DNA of 64,000 nt from Rhizobium viscosum (GTDB taxonomy: Bacteria; Pseudomonadota; Alphaproteobacteria; Rhizobiales; Rhizobiaceae). The position numbers and the translations under genes are program-made. Numbering within the stretch: position 1 is the stretch's first letter; each line of letters opens with the position of its first letter. The DNA is taken from NCBI RefSeq assembly GCF_014873945.1, contig NZ_JADBEC010000002.1:1922001-1986000 (forward strand), read 5' to 3'. Below, one piece after another: positions 51,224 to 60,910 of the stretch. The notes beneath the pieces were generated by a model. The model saw only the letters and a program-made list of their open reading frames with translations. It was not told the origin of the DNA and made no database searches.

Positions 51224-51431
51224 TCGAAATGGAGTCCGCAGCCGCTTCCGGTGGTCAGGATTGCATGATGTCAGACAGGTTGATCGTCTGGGTGGCTGGT
51301 CTGGGCACGAACCCGAACAACGTGCTGCTATCGTTCCGGAACTCCTGGGAGACGACCTTTCGGATGCCAGGTTGACAGAATCGTGCTTTTCGATGAGAAC
51401 AAAAGATGAACAAATGGGAAGGTAAGCATTC

Positions 51432-51764
51432 ATGATACGTTTCGCGCCAAAGATAGAGCAGGACGCTGCCCCAGCAATCAAAGTTGCAAAGTCGAACGCC
51501 AAGATACGATTAGACGTCGAGCTATCGGACATTCCCACTGCTGCCGTTGAGAACGAAACCTACAAGATGGAGGGGCAGGCCACCACGACGATATCGGGAC
51601 CTGCGGGGCCTGCCGCAAAACCCCTTGAGTTATCAGGGGAGCTCCCTGCGAAAGGCAGAAAGACGGGTTCCAGGAAGCGCAAAGAGGTAACAGGCCCCAA
51701 GCAGCACGAAATCAGCAACCGGGGTCGCGATCAAATCGTTGGCGATTTGCTGCTCGACCTCTGA
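51432..51764 (+). CDS. Hypothetical protein
   Basis: A 110-residue, low-complexity protein rich in Lys, Ala, Pro and Glu, with a basic stretch (KGRKTGSRKRKEV) near residue 75. No membrane segment, signal or known domain is seen. AAGG lies 12 bp before the ATG. The composition is less GC-biased than neighbours, so it may be a recent arrival or a spurious frame. The 208 bp before it hold nothing recognisable. Confidence 0.4.
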   Translation: MIRFAPKIEQDAAPAIKVAKSNAKIRLDVELSDIPTAAVENETYKMEGQATTTISGPAGPAAKPLELSGELPAKGRKTGSRKRKEVTGPKQHEISNRGRDQIVGDLLLDL

Positions 51765-51809
51765 CGATAGGCTTTAGGTACCGGTATTGAAGGGCTTTCG
51801 CGTGTTTTA

Positions 51810-53108
51810 TCATCTTCTTCGGATTTTTTCTGGGGTCACGTCGCTTCCGCCGTGCGACCTTGTGTTCAATTCCATCTCGCAAAGTTCATCGATGGTCTGG
51901 CGTCGGCGGATAAGCCGGGAATTCACTCCGTCCATGAGATATTCGGCAGCATGAAGCCGGCTGTTATAGTTTGACGACATGGAAGCGCCATAGGCACCCG
52001 CTCCATGGAAAACGAGCAAATCGCCGACCTCGGCAGGAGGGAGCGCCCGCGTCTCGACCACGCCTTCGGCTCCTTGCGTGAATACGTCTCCCGATTCGCA
52101 GAGCGGGCCCGCTACAACAGTAGGGCGTAGCTCGGATGAGCTGAGGTTTCGACCATCGTGCGCCAGCACCGAGATCTCGTGGTAGCTGCCGTAGAGGGCG
52201 GGGCGCATCAAGTCGTTGAAGCCCGCGTCAACGAGGGTGAAGTGATTTCGCCCAACCTGCTTGGTAGCGCGGACCTCGGCCAGCAGCAAACCGGCTTCTG
52301 CCACGAGGAAGCGCCCCGGCTCGATCTCCAGGCGCACGGCATGGCCGAGCCTGCTTTCCGCTTGCCTGCGCACGCGGTCCCACAAGCTAAAATAATGTGC
52401 AGTGTCGATCGCCCTGTCCCCGTCGCGATAGGGAACCGACAGGCCGCCCCCGGCAGAAATCGCCTCGAAATCGTGATCCAGATCGTTCAGCAGGCCCGTC
52501 ATCGCATGACAGACCCGCTCAAGATGGCCGTAATCGACGCCGGAGCCGATATGCAGATGAAGCCCGACGAGATGCAGGCGATAGCGGCGAACCAGTTCGA
52601 CAGCCTGATTAAGCTCGCCATGCCAGATGCCATGCTTGCTGTTTTCGCCGCCCGTATTTGTCTTGTTGCTGTGGCCATGGCCGAAACCCGGATTGACGCG
52701 AAGCCAGACGCGGTGACCGGGCGACAGATCGCCAAGCTGGTGCAGCATGTCGATGGAGCCGATATTGACCTCGAGCTTGTCGTTGACGACGCGGCGCAAA
52801 GCCGGGCGGTCGAAAATATCGGCGGTGTAGACAATGCCCGCAGCACCTGAGACGGTCGGGCCGGTGGAAAATCCCGCCCGCTGCGCGCGATCGATTTCGC
52901 CTGAGGATACGGAGTCCACAAGCACACCCGCCTCACGCATGAGCGAGAGGATGTGGATATTGGAGCACGCTTTCTGCGCATAGCGGATCACATCGAACGC
53001 GCCGAGCTGTCTTATCCGATCGCGGATCGTCGGAGCGTCGTAGACCCATAAGGGCGTTCCATACTCATGAGCAACAGCAGTGAGGTGATTGGCAGAGATG
53101 ATGGGCAT
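51810..53108 (-). CDS. lysA: Diaminopimelate decarboxylase
   Basis: A 432-residue PLP enzyme of the alanine-racemase-fold decarboxylases; it makes lysine from meso-diaminopimelate. PLP-binding K46 is in RYAQKACSN; HIGSG, the EPGRFLVAEAG phosphate motif, and the LCESGDVF catalytic Cys region with GAYGASMSSNYN follow. The start at 53108 was chosen because the fold opens there; an ATG 99 bp earlier would add a non-homologous leader. Divergent from a LysR-type regulator, as in E. coli lysA/lysR. Confidence 0.92.
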   Translation of the reverse strand: MPIISANHLTAVAHEYGTPLWVYDAPTIRDRIRQLGAFDVIRYAQKACSNIHILSLMREAGVLVDSVSSGEIDRAQRAGFSTGPTVSGAAGIVYTADIFDRPALRRVVNDKLEVNIGSIDMLHQLGDLSPGHRVWLRVNPGFGHGHSNKTNTGGENSKHGIWHGELNQAVELVRRYRLHLVGLHLHIGSGVDYGHLERVCHAMTGLLNDLDHDFEAISAGGGLSVPYRDGDRAIDTAHYFSLWDRVRRQAESRLGHAVRLEIEPGRFLVAEAGLLLAEVRATKQVGRNHFTLVDAGFNDLMRPALYGSYHEISVLAHDGRNLSSSELRPTVVAGPLCESGDVFTQGAEGVVETRALPPAEVGDLLVFHGAGAYGASMSSNYNSRLHAAEYLMDGVNSRLIRRRQTIDELCEMELNTRSHGGSDVTPEKIRRR

Positions 53109-53214
53109 GATGCTCGTTGTCCGTAAAGTGACCGCCCTCCGAACCGAGTATCGTTTCAAGTTGGGCAATGCGGTTTTCACAGAGAGGTTGACCACGAAAT
53201 CGGGCATATGAAAA

Positions 53215-53250
53215 ATATCAATTTTTCCAAACTGTATTCAATTTGGATAT
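53215..53250. promoter_or_regulatory. Dyad between lysA and the LysR-type gene
   Basis: ATATC and GATAT mark the ends, and CCAAA-N10-TTTGG (53227-53246) lies within. LysR-type regulators bind AT-rich dyads of this scale, and the element ends just before the regulator's start (53260). Confidence 0.45.
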
Positions 53251-53259
53251 GAGGCAGGC

Positions 53260-54183
53260 ATGGCTGTTACCCTTCGGCATATCGAGGTCTTCAGGGCTGT
53301 GATGACGACAGGTAGCGTCACGGATGCGGCCGCGATGCTGAGTACCTCCCAGCCAACGATCAGCCGGGAGCTGGCACGGTTCGAGCACCTCATCCAGATG
53401 AAACTTTTTGAGCGTGCGCGCGGTCGCCTCCGCCCGACTGCGCATGCGCTGCAATTGTTCGAGGAGGTGCAGCGCGCCTATTTCGGCCTGGACCGGATCA
53501 TCAGCACGGCGACGTCGCTGCGCCAGTTCGAGCAGGGGCAGCTCTCCATCGCTTGCCTGCCGGTTTTTTCTCAATCGATCCTGCCGCAGACCTGCCGGCA
53601 TTTCATCGAGCAGTTCCCGAACGTGGGCATTAGCATCGTTCCGCAGGAGTCGCCTCTGCTGGAGGAATGGTTATCAGCGCAACGCTATGACTTCGGGTTG
53701 ACCGAGGTTGGATATGCCCCTCAGGGCACGGAGCTAACCCCGCTCATGACGCTCGACGAGATTTGCGTGTTGCCGGATGCTCACCCGCTTCTTGAAAAGA
53801 CCTTCCTTTTACCAGGCGATTTCGAAGGGCAATCCTTTGTCAGCCTGTCGGCGATGGACAGCTACCGGCAGCAGATCGATCAGATTTTTCGAAACGCCGG
53901 CATCACCCGGCGCATGGTCATCGAGACTCATAGCGCGGCATCCGTCTGTTCGATGGTGCGGGAAGGAATTGGCCTAGCTGTCATCAATCCCCTGACGGCC
54001 CTGGATTATGCCGGCCAGGGTGTCCATCTTCGCCGCTTGTCGTTTTCGATCCCGTTTTCCGTCAGCGTCGTTCGGCCGATCCATCGGCCGCCGTCGCAAC
54101 TGGTCGAAGTTTTCGGGGCCGAATTGACGCGGCAAGCCAGACGGATCGAAGTCCGGCTTGCGGCTCTCATTGGGCCTCGGTGA
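53260..54183 (+). CDS. LysR-type regulator beside lysA
   Basis: A 307-residue LTTR: N-terminal helix-turn-helix (about 3-62, GSVTDAAAMLSTSQPTISRELARFE) and a two-subdomain effector region. GAGG precedes the ATG. Its divergent position suggests it controls lysA, like E. coli LysR, with diaminopimelate or lysine as effector (inference). Confidence 0.85.
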   Translation: MAVTLRHIEVFRAVMTTGSVTDAAAMLSTSQPTISRELARFEHLIQMKLFERARGRLRPTAHALQLFEEVQRAYFGLDRIISTATSLRQFEQGQLSIACLPVFSQSILPQTCRHFIEQFPNVGISIVPQESPLLEEWLSAQRYDFGLTEVGYAPQGTELTPLMTLDEICVLPDAHPLLEKTFLLPGDFEGQSFVSLSAMDSYRQQIDQIFRNAGITRRMVIETHSAASVCSMVREGIGLAVINPLTALDYAGQGVHLRRLSFSIPFSVSVVRPIHRPPSQLVEVFGAELTRQARRIEVRLAALIGPR

Positions 54184-54235
54184 GTTCGTCGATACAGGCG
54201 ATCGGGATGTGTTGCCGATGCCTTTCACGCGTACG

Positions 54236-55297
54236 TTAGTTCAGTATCGGTTCGCCAGCGGTGATGCGTTGTCCGCCTTCGTCGAACAGGTGAACGGCAT
54301 CGTGGAGCGGAGCGATCCGCAGCACATCACCTGGGGCCGCTCTGATCCGTTCCCGGAAGACGCAGCTGATCGTCTGAGCGCCAAGACGGGCAATCACCAA
54401 TGTCTCGGATCCCGTCGGCTCGACAACCGCGGTTGTCACCTCGATGCCGTTGGGATCGAGTGTAATGTGCTCGGGGCGAATGCCGTACGTGACGGCGCCG
54501 GATGGACGCCGTTCGCTCGGCAGAATAAGCCCGTCTTCGGTCCGGAAACCTTCATTCGTCATGCTCCCCTTGATGAAGTTCATCGCCGGGGAGCCAATGA
54601 AACCGGCGACAAAGAGATTGTCCGGGCGATCGTAGAGTTCGAGCGGCGAGCCCGACTGCTCGATCACGCCGTCCTTCATCACGACGATCTTGTCTGCCAT
54701 CGTCATCGCCTCGATCTGATCGTGCGTGACATAGATAGTCGTGGTCTTCAGCCGCTGATGCAGCTCCTTGATCTCGGATCGCATCTGGACGCGCAGCTTG
54801 GCATCGAGGTTCGACAGAGGCTCGTCGAACAGAAAGACGGCGGGATCCCGAACGATCGCGCGACCCATGGCGACACGCTGCCGCTGACCGCCTGACAATT
54901 GCTTCGGATAGCGCTCCAGAAGCGCCTCCAGGCCGAGGATCTTGGCGGCATTGCCGACACGCTGATCGATCTCCGTCTTTGGCATGCGCTTCAGCCGCAA
55001 CGAGAAGCCCATATTCTTGGCGACCGTCATATGCGGATAGAGGGCATAGTTCTGGAACACCATGGCGATGTCGCGATCCTTCGGCGCCAGCTCGTTGACG
55101 ATATGCTTGCCGATCTGGATCTCGCCCGAGCTGATGTCTTCCAGACCGGCGATCATCCTGAGAAGGGTGGATTTGCCGCAACCTGAGGGACCGACAAGGA
55201 CGACGAACTCGCCGTCGCGGATATCGACCGACACGCCTTTGATGGCTTTGAACGCTCCGTAATCCTTGCGCGCATTGTTCACTCTAACATGAGCCAT
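54236..55297 (-). CDS. Sugar ABC transporter ATP-binding protein (UgpC type)
   Basis: A 353-residue ATPase with Walker A GPSGCGKST, signature LSGGQRQRVAMGRAIV, Walker B VFLFDEPLSNLD and a C-terminal regulatory domain. GGGGAGGA precedes the start at 55297 (an earlier in-frame ATG is not preferred). Last gene of the minus-strand operon from 60633; serves the permeases at 57481 and 58320. Confidence 0.93.
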   Translation of the reverse strand: MAHVRVNNARKDYGAFKAIKGVSVDIRDGEFVVLVGPSGCGKSTLLRMIAGLEDISSGEIQIGKHIVNELAPKDRDIAMVFQNYALYPHMTVAKNMGFSLRLKRMPKTEIDQRVGNAAKILGLEALLERYPKQLSGGQRQRVAMGRAIVRDPAVFLFDEPLSNLDAKLRVQMRSEIKELHQRLKTTTIYVTHDQIEAMTMADKIVVMKDGVIEQSGSPLELYDRPDNLFVAGFIGSPAMNFIKGSMTNEGFRTEDGLILPSERRPSGAVTYGIRPEHITLDPNGIEVTTAVVEPTGSETLVIARLGAQTISCVFRERIRAAPGDVLRIAPLHDAVHLFDEGGQRITAGEPILN

Positions 55298-55318
55298 TTT
55301 CGTCCTCCCCGGCAACGC

Positions 55319-56173
55319 TCAAAGCGTGTTCAAGACGTTTCTGAGGTAGGCGAGGCCAAGGCGTTCACCTTCTTTTCTGGCCTCGAGATCCTTGCCCGGC
55401 CATCCGTAGGCTGCGTCCTCATGCTCGATCGAAAGGGTGCCGTCGAAGCCGTTGGTTCGCGCCTGGCGCAGGAAGCGCTGCCAGTCGAGAAGGCCCTGGC
55501 CCGGCAGCTTGTATTGCCACCAGCCCTTGCCGTGATAGCCGACGGCCTGCTGGGCGGCAGCATCGATTGCAGTATCCTTAGCATGGAGAATGGCAATGCG
55601 ATCCTTGACAGCGTCCATCGCCGCATAGGGGTCGACGCCGATGCGGATCAGGTGCGACGGGTCGAATTCAAGACCGAAGCGTCGGTCGGGTATGCGCTTG
55701 AAGAGCTCCTGCCATCCCTTTGGCGTCGTTCCGACGAAATTATCCTTGGGCCCCGGCCAGTTTTCGATCGCGAAGACCAGGCCGCTTGACGTCGTCTTGG
55801 CAATCAGCCGGTTGGCGAAATCGGCAAAATCATCGTAATTGGCTTCGTCATCGGCATTGTCATCGCGTCCGGGAAAGATCACGAAGATCGGCACGCCCGC
55901 TTCGCCGATCGCCTGGGCAAATTCCTCCGTGCGGGTGCGAAGCTCGCCGCGCTTGTCGCTGTCGGTATCGAGCTGATTGCCGAAATAGGTGATCGAGGAG
56001 ACGAAGAGATTATGGTCACGGGCAAGCGCCACGGCAGACTGCACCTTGTCCGGTGTCCTGATATGGCCGCCGACATCGATTTCGACTGCGTCAAAACCGG
56101 CTGAGGCCGCGAAATCCACGACTTCCTCGAGCGGCCGGTCGTTGAATGTCGATGTATAAAAACCAATCCTCAT
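55319..56173 (-). CDS. Sugar phosphate isomerase/epimerase-like TIM-barrel protein
   Basis: A 284-residue protein of the xylose-isomerase-like TIM-barrel group. Likely metal ligands lie in FAIENWPGP, EFDPSHL, ILHAKDT and SIEHEDAAYG. GGAGG precedes the ATG at 56173. It follows a ROK regulator in the transporter operon and probably isomerises or epimerises a sugar or inositol derivative; exact substrate not visible. Confidence 0.88.
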   Translation of the reverse strand: MRIGFYTSTFNDRPLEEVVDFAASAGFDAVEIDVGGHIRTPDKVQSAVALARDHNLFVSSITYFGNQLDTDSDKRGELRTRTEEFAQAIGEAGVPIFVIFPGRDDNADDEANYDDFADFANRLIAKTTSSGLVFAIENWPGPKDNFVGTTPKGWQELFKRIPDRRFGLEFDPSHLIRIGVDPYAAMDAVKDRIAILHAKDTAIDAAAQQAVGYHGKGWWQYKLPGQGLLDWQRFLRQARTNGFDGTLSIEHEDAAYGWPGKDLEARKEGERLGLAYLRNVLNTL

Positions 56174-56201
56174 CAATATCCTCCCGGCCTTGCCGGCTGT
56201 T

Positions 56202-57440
56202 TTAATTGTTCAGGCGATCCATGAATTTGAGGGGCGAACGGGTGCGTTGAACGGCGTCGGCGGATGCCAGCATCAGGGCGGCTGCCATCGGCATCGCGGC
56301 AGCACCGAGTGCTGAAGCGTCCTCGCCGATCGAGGCACGATGCAGCGAAGGCAATGTGTTGTCTCCGGCCGTCAGATGTTCGTGAACGTAGCGCAGCAAC
56401 TCGTCGATCATGCGGATCGGCAGTCGGCCGCCGATGATGATGGCGTCGGGATCGACGATCATGCCGATATGCTTGACCGCAACGGCAAGATGAGCACTCA
56501 TTTCCTTCAGCCACTTCGACACCAGAGCCTTGCCGCGGGCATCGAGTGTCAGGAGATCCTGAGGCACGCTTGCACGGACGCCGTGTTCGCCAAGAAACTT
56601 GTAGAGAAAAAACATCGTTACCACCTCGCCGAGAAGATCGACCTTCGGAGCGGTCTTGTCCCGGTCGTCGGCAATCGGCAGCCAGCCGATTTCGCCGCTC
56701 AGCGCCATGGCGCCGCGATGACCGTTGCCGTCGAGAACGAGCCCTCCGCCGAGGCAGGCATTGATGGCGATATAAAAGAAGCTGCGGCTTTCCGCCCCGA
56801 GGCCATAGTCAAGCTCGGCAAGTGCGGCCGCATTGGTCTCATTTTCGATGAAGACCGGATGCTGCGTCAGGCTTTCGAGCGCAGAGCGCACATCGAATTC
56901 CATCCATTCCGAATAGTCGCCGGGCATGCCGAGGAAAGGGATCTCCCCGAGCCAGTCGGGCATGGCGAGCCCGATGCCGGCCAGGTGCGCGTCATCAATC
57001 AGGCGGCTTCGCTGGAAATGCGATATCGCATCGGCCGTGAGCTGCATGAATTCGGCGGGGCGCACATAGCGTTTTTCGTGATGAACGCGGGCGCGCACGT
57101 TGCCGACGGCATCGACGGCGACAATCGTCAGGTGATCGCGATCGATGTTGATGCCGATCGCGAAGAATGCGTCGGGATTGATCTCGAGCTCGATTGCCGG
57201 TTGCCCCCTTAGCCCATGCCGCCGGCGAGCCTCGATGATCAGGCCCTCGTCGAGCAGGCGATCGACGATCCGGGCGATCGCCGGCTTCGTGAAGCCGGTC
57301 TGTCGGGCAATTTCGGCACGCGAAATCGGCGCCTGCCGATGGACACAACGCAGCACGACGGCCCTGTTGTGCTCGCCCGCATCCTCGACATTGGCCCCCG
57401 TCAGATCGGGGGACAGTCTGGCGCTGGTCATCTGGTTCAT
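56202..57440 (-). CDS. ROK-family regulator within transporter operon
   Basis: A 412-residue ROK protein with N-terminal helix-turn-helix (about 28-80, SRAEIARQTGFTKPAIARIVDRL) and kinase-like domain. The ROK zinc cysteines (CxCGxxGC) are missing; GLVLDGNGHRGAMALSGEIGWL marks the sugar-binding face. It lies between permease and isomerase genes in the same direction, so it would be auto-controlled with the operon. Confidence 0.86.
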   Translation of the reverse strand: MNQMTSARLSPDLTGANVEDAGEHNRAVVLRCVHRQAPISRAEIARQTGFTKPAIARIVDRLLDEGLIIEARRRHGLRGQPAIELEINPDAFFAIGINIDRDHLTIVAVDAVGNVRARVHHEKRYVRPAEFMQLTADAISHFQRSRLIDDAHLAGIGLAMPDWLGEIPFLGMPGDYSEWMEFDVRSALESLTQHPVFIENETNAAALAELDYGLGAESRSFFYIAINACLGGGLVLDGNGHRGAMALSGEIGWLPIADDRDKTAPKVDLLGEVVTMFFLYKFLGEHGVRASVPQDLLTLDARGKALVSKWLKEMSAHLAVAVKHIGMIVDPDAIIIGGRLPIRMIDELLRYVHEHLTAGDNTLPSLHRASIGEDASALGAAAMPMAAALMLASADAVQRTRSPLKFMDRLNN

Positions 57441-57480
57441 GGTCGGGATCCTCTATCAGCCATGGACACGCGAACCGACC

Positions 57481-58323
57481 TTACCCTTTCACCGCGCCGC
57501 TGGTCATGGCGCCAAGGATCAGCCGTTGAAGCGACAGGAATGCCACGATTGCCGGAACGACGGAAATCAGGCAGGCGGCGGCTAGCAGTTGGATGGACGA
57601 GTCGGTCTGCATGCCACGGAAGTTAAAGATTCCGACGCCGATCGGCATCAGGTCATTTTTGGTGAGCAGCAGGAAGGGCACCAGGAATTGCGACCAGCCG
57701 GCAATCACCGTGATAATGAAGACCGAGGCAATGCCCGGTGCCGACAGGGGCAGGATGATGCGCCAGAAGACCGAGAAGCGGTTGCATCCGTCGATCATCG
57801 CGGCTTCATCCAGGCTGCGCGGAATGCCGTCGACGGTACCTTTCAACAGCCAGGTCGCAAGGGGAACACCGAGCGCGATATAGACCATGACGACGGCAAA
57901 ATGCGTATCGAGCAGGCCGAGACGGTTCATGTAGCGATAGAGCGGCACCATGATGACGAGCGGCGAGATCATCTGGAAAAGCAGGAGCCCCATCATCGAG
58001 AGGCCCTTGCCGCGGAACTGGAAGCGCGAGAAAGCGTAAGCGGCAGGCAAGGCAACGATCAGCACGCCGAAGCCGCTCAAGGCCGCAAGCTTCAGGCCGT
58101 TCCAGAGATAGATTGGAAAATAGCTGTTGTTGAGAACGGTGATGAAATTCTGGATGGTGGGATTGTCGGGAATATAACGCGCCGCGCCGCGATAGACCTC
58201 ACGCTTGTCACGCAGCGCCATCGACAGGAGATAGGTGAGGGGGCCGGCAAAGAAGACGAACATCACCAGCATGAAGAGATAGCTCATGGCATCGCCGAGC
58301 CGTGTTCCGGTGCGTCCGCTCAT
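57481..58323 (-). CDS. Sugar ABC transporter permease (MalG type)
   Basis: A 280-residue permease, six helices, with EAA loop PRSLDEAAMIDGCNRFSVFW (about 175-194) and GAMTSGAVKG end. It overlaps the upstream permease by 4 bp. Partner of the protein at 58320-59249. Confidence 0.93.
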   Translation of the reverse strand: MSGRTGTRLGDAMSYLFMLVMFVFFAGPLTYLLSMALRDKREVYRGAARYIPDNPTIQNFITVLNNSYFPIYLWNGLKLAALSGFGVLIVALPAAYAFSRFQFRGKGLSMMGLLLFQMISPLVIMVPLYRYMNRLGLLDTHFAVVMVYIALGVPLATWLLKGTVDGIPRSLDEAAMIDGCNRFSVFWRIILPLSAPGIASVFIITVIAGWSQFLVPFLLLTKNDLMPIGVGIFNFRGMQTDSSIQLLAAACLISVVPAIVAFLSLQRLILGAMTSGAVKG

Positions 58324-59249
58324 TGCTCTTCCTCCTTCGGCAGGAACGACGCATAGACGAAGGCAAGGCCGAGGCTGATGATCAGCATCAGCACGGAGAG
58401 CACGCTGCCGCCGGAGAGATCGTAGTTTCGGAAGACGATGTTGAAGACGTAGAGCGAGATGACCTCGGTCGCGCGCCCGGGGCCGCCGCCGGTCAGTGTG
58501 ATGATCGCATCGAAGGTGTTCACCGTCTGGATAGTGATCAGGATCATGTTGACGAGAATTGCGGCGCGCAGCTGCGGAAGTGTCACGAAAAAGAACTGCT
58601 GCGAAGCCGTGGCACCGTCGACCTCGGCGGCTTCGTAGAGCGAGGGATCGATCGATTTCAGTGCAGCATACATCACGACCATCGAAAAGGCCGTGCCGCG
58701 CCAGATGTTCGAGATCAGCGTCGACCAGGGTGCCATCGCCGGATCCGAAAGCCAGGCAACTGTCGGCATGTGCATCAGCCTCAAAATGCTGTTCAGCGCG
58801 CCATAAGGCGCTTCGGAAAACAGCATCTGCCAGATGATGCCGCCGGCAATGCCTGGTACGACCCAGGCGACCAGCGCCGTCGTCCTCAGGATCGTGGTGC
58901 CGAACAGGCCGCGCTTTTCGCCGCGGATGACAGTGACAGCGACCGCAAGACCGAGAATCTGCTGGCCGATGACGCTGCCGCCGACGAAGATCAGCGTCGC
59001 CCAGAGAATGTCGGGCAGTTGCGGCGAGCTGAGCGCATTGGCGATCGAACCCAGCGTATAGTCCTGGTTTTCGCCGATCAGCGTCGCATTGGTGAAGGAA
59101 AGCCGGAAAACGTCGATGACGGGATACAGGTAGAATATGCCGATGACGACGATCACGGGCATGATCCAGGGCAGGGGCGCACCGGCGAACCGGCGCATGA
59201 ACGTTCTGCTTTGAGGCGGGCTGTCAGCCTCGATGGCAATAGGGCTCAT
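58320..59249 (-). CDS. Sugar ABC transporter permease (MalF type)
   Basis: A 309-residue, six-helix permease with EAA loop PSLYEAAEVDGATASQQFFF (about 205-224). The start at 59249 opens with MSPIAIEA before the first helix; upstream in-frame codons are arginine-rich and unlikely. Lies 85 bp after the binding-protein gene. Confidence 0.92.
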   Translation of the reverse strand: MSPIAIEADSPPQSRTFMRRFAGAPLPWIMPVIVVIGIFYLYPVIDVFRLSFTNATLIGENQDYTLGSIANALSSPQLPDILWATLIFVGGSVIGQQILGLAVAVTVIRGEKRGLFGTTILRTTALVAWVVPGIAGGIIWQMLFSEAPYGALNSILRLMHMPTVAWLSDPAMAPWSTLISNIWRGTAFSMVVMYAALKSIDPSLYEAAEVDGATASQQFFFVTLPQLRAAILVNMILITIQTVNTFDAIITLTGGGPGRATEVISLYVFNIVFRNYDLSGGSVLSVLMLIISLGLAFVYASFLPKEEEQ

Positions 59250-59334
59250 TGGCTTCTCTGTCCGGGTTTGGCACTGTCGACGGCGCCTAAAAGGCAGGCG
59301 CCGCCGCGGTCGGAAGCGTTGGAAACGCCCGGGA

Positions 59335-60633
59335 TCAGAGCCGCTTGTAGGCCTCCATCGCCGCGCTGAATGCGGCATCCAGGGCTTCTTCCGGTTTCCT
59401 CGTTCCCGAGAGCACGTCGCCCATCATGATCTGGATCTGGTTAGAGATCTCCGGATAGATCGGCACGCCGGGACGCGCCTGGCCGTCGACGAGCGCATTG
59501 GCGAAGGTCTTGTTGGCTTCCGTTGAGAAAACCTCATACTTGTCGAAGAGCGACTTGCGCGTCGGCAGCTGCTGCTGCAGCGCGTTTGCCGGACCCATAT
59601 AGACGTCGCGCGCCAGATTGGCGCACATCTCGATCTTCTCCTTGTCCTTGCTGAAGGAAGCGATCGTCCAGCCGCCGGTGCCTGTCGACTTCTGTTCGGC
59701 CGTGGGGCCGGGGATCGGCGAGAAGGTCCAGTTCTTGAATTCTTCTTCGTCGAGCGTCGCCTTCAGCTGCGCATATTGCCAGTTGCCTCCGATGAAGAGT
59801 GCTGTCGTCGCCGCTGCTGCCGCGGCATTCATGTCGTCGTAATTGGCGATGGTGGTGACACGCTTGGGGGCCGCACCGGAATCGACCAGATCCTTGAAGT
59901 AGTTCAGCGCCTTCAGGAATTTCTCCTTGTTCTCGCCTTCGCCGAAGACCGGCTTGCCCGAGTCGTCGACGAGCTTGCCGCCGAGCGCCCAGTAGTTCGC
60001 CAGCCAGTCGAAGGTGGTGCCTTCCCAGCGCCCGCCGTTGAAGAGGACGCCTTCCATACCTTCCTTGGTGGAGGCAAGTGCGGCCTTCTTCAGGTCGTCC
60101 CAGGTCTGCGGCGCATCGGCTACAACAGACTTGTTGCGGTAGAGGACGCGAAGGTCCGTATCCCACCACCAGGCGCGGATCGTCTGATCCTTGTCGGTGA
60201 TGCCGCTGCGGATGAAGGGGAAGAGATCGTCGACTTCTTCCTTGGAGAAATAGGGCGTAAAATCCGCCAGCACTTTATTGACCATGAACTGCGAGAGCAC
60301 GAAGGAGTCGACGGCGGCGCAATCCGGCGCATTGCCGGCCTTGGCCTGCTCCAGCATCTTGGCCTGTTCCGTGCCGATGTCGGAGGACATGAACTGCATC
60401 TGCAATTTCCAGTCCGGGTGCTTCTTGATGAAGTCGACAAAGAGCTTCTGGTAACCTTCTGCGATGTTGGGGTCGGAATTGTTCGGACTGTCGTTCGTGA
60501 GCCGGACCACTAGGGTTTTTGGCGCATCTGCAGCGCCGATCCTGTCTTTTGTCGCAAGCTCCTGGGCAAATGCGGCAGGCACTGAAAATAACATTGTGCT
60601 CAGCGCTAACGCGCTGATGAACGCTCTCTTCAT
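59335..60633 (-). CDS. Sugar ABC transporter substrate-binding protein
   Basis: A 432-residue periplasmic binding protein (solute-binding family 1). Sec signal (about 1-24, cleavage AFAQE); GGGGAGGAG fixes the start at 60633. Blocks such as NAPDCAAVDSFVLSQF, WWDTDLRVLYRNK and GNWQYAQLKA match maltose- or trehalose-type binders. First gene of the operon to 54236, with a TTAGATTAAGT-type element 77 bp upstream. The nearby alpha-mannosidase hints at mannosides or other alpha-hexosides (inference). Confidence 0.92.
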   Translation of the reverse strand: MKRAFISALALSTMLFSVPAAFAQELATKDRIGAADAPKTLVVRLTNDSPNNSDPNIAEGYQKLFVDFIKKHPDWKLQMQFMSSDIGTEQAKMLEQAKAGNAPDCAAVDSFVLSQFMVNKVLADFTPYFSKEEVDDLFPFIRSGITDKDQTIRAWWWDTDLRVLYRNKSVVADAPQTWDDLKKAALASTKEGMEGVLFNGGRWEGTTFDWLANYWALGGKLVDDSGKPVFGEGENKEKFLKALNYFKDLVDSGAAPKRVTTIANYDDMNAAAAAATTALFIGGNWQYAQLKATLDEEEFKNWTFSPIPGPTAEQKSTGTGGWTIASFSKDKEKIEMCANLARDVYMGPANALQQQLPTRKSLFDKYEVFSTEANKTFANALVDGQARPGVPIYPEISNQIQIMMGDVLSGTRKPEEALDAAFSAAMEAYKRL

Positions 60634-60709
60634 GATGGGTCTCCTCCCCATTTTAAACGGATACAGCCTGGTGGTCGGTTGACCTCTCCTCATTTCCATG
60701 CTGCATTAA

Positions 60710-60727
60710 TTAGATTAAGTTACTTTG
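60710..60727 (+). promoter_or_regulatory. Probable ROK operator upstream of transporter operon and Gfo/Idh gene
   Basis: TTAGATTAAGTTACTTTG. Seventeen of 18 positions recur, in opposite orientation, at 63191-63208 ahead of the ROK gene. It lies in the 277-bp divergent region 60634-60910, which holds no gene. Confidence 0.7.
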
Positions 60728-60910
60728 ATTTGATGTCAAGCCGCAGCATTGGGAGGATTGAGATGCCGGCGACATTCAATACAAGTTAGCGGACCGCCGC
60801 CGCACTTCCAGATCACAAAAAATCCAACCACTCCGGGCATCCGTGATGGCGTGGAGAGGTTTTGCCTCGGCTGCGTGAGGTGGCCGAACCTGACATCTAT
60901 GGAGGATCAG

